A stretch of DNA of 7,155 bases, taken from assembly GCA_937980625.1 (NCBI GenBank), contig CALJPJ010000272.1, forward strand, positions 1 through 7,155. The letters run 5' to 3'. The position numbers were made by a program, and so were the translations under genes. Each line of letters starts with the position of its first letter. The stretch's first letter is position 1. The notes under the pieces were generated by a model. That model was not told the origin of the DNA, did no database searches, and saw nothing but the letters and a program-made list of their open reading frames with translations. Origin of the DNA: an uncultured Bdellovibrionales bacterium. GTDB lineage: Bacteria > Bdellovibrionota > Bdellovibrionia > Bdellovibrionales > UBA1609. Of this stretch, positions 6,097 to 7,155 are shown in pieces.

Positions 6097-6102
6097 TCCT
6101 CC
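6097..6102 (-). promoter_or_regulatory. Ribosome-binding site GGAGGA that decides the start at 6093
   Basis: On the minus strand GGAGG (6102-6098) is followed by ATTT and then ATG. The 4-nt spacing matches those of the genes at 1755 and 6323, which supports the ATG over the upstream TTG at 6114. Confidence 0.75.
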
Positions 6103-6167
6103 GCGAATGCGCAATGTGTCAAAAGAGTAACTCTAAGAGTTTGTTTATGAAAGAGACGATTCATTTT

Positions 6168-6182
6168 TTGTAAACTTTACAA
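6168..6182. promoter_or_regulatory. 15-bp perfect palindrome, candidate operator between divergent genes
   Basis: TTGTAAA-C-TTTACAA is a perfect inverted repeat with 7-bp arms around one central base. It lies 75 bp before the small exported protein gene (minus) and 141 bp before the beta-barrel gene (plus), a sensible place for a dimeric regulator to bind. On the minus strand its TTTACA (6174-6169) could be a -35, with CATAAA 19 bp later as a weak -10, so binding would block that promoter. A chance palindrome of this size is possible in AT-rich DNA. Confidence 0.4.
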
Positions 6183-6313
6183 TGTCTAGTGTTCTTTAAT
6201 TGGTCGAATAAAACTAAATTTACCTATTTTTAAGGGAGAGGTGAGCGGTGGCTTATTTTGAGTCATGGCATTTATTTTGCTGAATTAAGCCTTGTTCGAA
6301 TAATAAAATAGCT

Positions 6314-6319
6314 GGAGGA
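6314..6319 (+). promoter_or_regulatory. Ribosome-binding site GGAGGA of the beta-barrel gene
   Basis: GGAGG is followed by AAAA and then the ATG at 6323. No convincing sigma-70 promoter was found between 6183 and 6313; TTGAGT at 6258-6263 lacks a good -10 at the right distance. Confidence 0.75.
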
Positions 6320-6322
6320 AAA

Positions 6323-6958
6323 ATGAATAAACTATTAACTATTGCTACAGTATTTATCTTGGTTGCTCCAAGTCTAGTGTTAGCTCAAGATAATGAATCT
6401 AAAACTGAGAATGTATATGAACCTGTTATACACACAAAAGTTACAAATGGTGTGACATTTTCTTTAGTTAAAGATTTTACTAAAACTCGCAATAAACTTA
6501 AGATTTTGGATTTTACATTTAAGTCTAACAAGGAAAAAGCTGATCAAAAAATTGGTTTAGCAATTGGTTATTCAGATATTAATATTCAAAAAATAGGCTG
6601 GAACTCAAGGTTACTGTTTAACTCTTATGATGATGGTGTCGATACCAAAATTTTAGAAGGTGAAGCGAACTTAACCTTTGGTTTGAATAAAAATATTTTT
6701 AGTTATGCTGGTGTAAGCATGAACAAAATGTTTGAGGTTTCTGAGGTTATTGATGGAAAAACAGTTAGGTTGGATCCCAAGCTAGGGTTTGGTTACCAGT
6801 TTGGTATGGGTTTTCAAGCAACACAAAATATTGGGGTAATGTTAGGATATACATCTTTAAACTCAAAAGGAGATATTAAAGTTGATGGTTTTGGTAAAGT
6901 TGGAAAGATGGATACTTATTACAAAGGGTTTGAGTTTTCACTAGTAGCCACTTTTTAA
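6323..6958 (+). CDS. Outer-membrane beta-barrel-like protein
   Basis: The 211-residue product starts with a Sec signal peptide (MNKLLTIATVFILVAPSLVLA, cut after Ala21) followed by a polar, charged linker (22-35). The rest alternates short amphipathic strands with turns: GVTFSLVKDF (43-52), KLKILDFTFKS (58-68), KIGLAIGYSDI (76-86), IGWNSRLLFNSY (91-102), GEANLTFGLNKNIFSYAGVSM (113-133), LGFGYQFGMGFQATQNIGVMLGYTSL (154-179) and YYKGFEFSLVATF (199-211). The last residue is Phe preceded by alternating hydrophobics, the usual BAM recognition signal of outer-membrane barrels. About 8 strands fit the length, as in small OmpA-like or porin-family barrels. Its cargo or role is unknown. It is divergent from the small exported protein gene, and the palindrome at 6168-6182 might serve both. 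Confidence 0.82.
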   Translation: MNKLLTIATVFILVAPSLVLAQDNESKTENVYEPVIHTKVTNGVTFSLVKDFTKTRNKLKILDFTFKSNKEKADQKIGLAIGYSDINIQKIGWNSRLLFNSYDDGVDTKILEGEANLTFGLNKNIFSYAGVSMNKMFEVSEVIDGKTVRLDPKLGFGYQFGMGFQATQNIGVMLGYTSLNSKGDIKVDGFGKVGKMDTYYKGFEFSLVATF

Positions 6959-7049
6959 TTCAGGCTTATTTCTGTTTTACACAAAATATATAAAATTATT
7001 TAAATTATATTAAAAAAGTGGGCTTGTTAAATTGAATAAATTTAGAAGT

Positions 7050-7065
7050 CCGAGCTTGAGCTCGG
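7050..7065 (+). terminator. Hairpin after the beta-barrel gene, weak terminator candidate
   Basis: CCGAGC (7050-7055), loop TTGA, GCTCGG (7060-7065) form a perfect GC-rich stem 91 nt after the stop codon at 6956-6958. It is followed by CTTATGTATTC rather than a T-run, so as an intrinsic terminator it would be inefficient. Nothing else was seen from 6959 to 7155 apart from AT-rich sequence; the longest reading from an ATG there is 23 codons without a ribosome-binding site. Confidence 0.4.
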
Positions 7066-7155
7066 CTTATGTATTCAGCCTGCAATTCATTAACTACCCA
7101 AATACACTTGTTGCCTAAATTAATTTATGAATTTTTGTAATGACTAAATTAACCT

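Noticed and set aside
6094..6114. Upstream TTG start giving 7 extra residues to the small exported protein
   Set aside because: The extra codons are the ribosome-binding site itself (GGAGG), and the ATG at 6093 gives a normal signal peptide.
6124..6140. Alternating AGAGT / ACTCT / AGAGT units, a possible hairpin in the leader of the gene at 6093
   Set aside because: The arms are only 5 bp with a single-base loop, too short to claim a structure or an operator.
6961..7082. CAGGCT and AGCCTG as an inverted repeat flanking the 3' region
   Set aside because: A 6-bp match over about 110 bp is expected by chance, and there is no element between the arms.
1..7155. Search by eye for CRISPR repeats, tRNA/rRNA genes, transposases and insertion-sequence ends
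   Set aside because: No regularly spaced repeats, cloverleaf-like sequences, transposase motifs or paired terminal repeats with target duplications were seen.

Overview
The window is AT-rich bacterial DNA (roughly a third G+C by eye, not counted). It looks like the chromosome of a Gram-negative bacterium: there is a lipoprotein with a lipobox, an outer-membrane beta-barrel-like protein ending in Phe, several Sec signal peptides and good GGAGG ribosome-binding sites. The low G+C and the density of exported, poorly conserved proteins would fit a predatory Bdellovibrionota-type organism such as a Bacteriovorax relative. That assignment is inference from general style, not from a marker gene.

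Layout: (1) 1-98, minus: the first 32 codons of a probable exported protein that runs off the window. (2) 189-1421, minus: a secreted protein with an HExxH zinc-peptidase motif, starting at TTG. (3) 1422-1754: an AT-rich divergent intergenic region with a promoter for the next gene. (4) 1755-2807, plus: a class I SAM-dependent methyltransferase with a long N-terminal extension. (5) 2800-3537, minus: an exported D-Ala-D-Ala dipeptidase of the VanX/DdpX type, convergent with the methyltransferase and overlapping its 3' end by 8 bp. (6) 3630-4721, plus: an extended SDR reductase of the thioester/fatty-acyl reductase type, divergent from the dipeptidase and apparently without a Shine-Dalgarno site. 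(7) 4741-4774: a rho-independent terminator serving the minus strand. (8) 4801-5379, minus: a lipoprotein of unknown function. (9) 5653-6093, minus: a small exported protein of unknown function. (10) 6323-6958, plus: an outer-membrane beta-barrel-like protein, divergent from (9). (11) 6959-7155: non-coding, with one hairpin.

There are few signs of operons. Nearly every gene has its own upstream region, and neighbours are mostly divergent or convergent. Six of the eight protein products carry export signals (counting the partial gene); only the methyltransferase and the SDR reductase look cytoplasmic. Those two lie on the same strand on either side of the dipeptidase and have similar-looking promoter regions, which is the only hint of a functional pairing. 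I found no mobile element, CRISPR array, tRNA or rRNA, and no convincing multi-gene new system. The most useful leads are the HExxH protein, the N-terminal block of the methyltransferase, the possibly leaderless reductase gene and several palindromes in intergenic regions.
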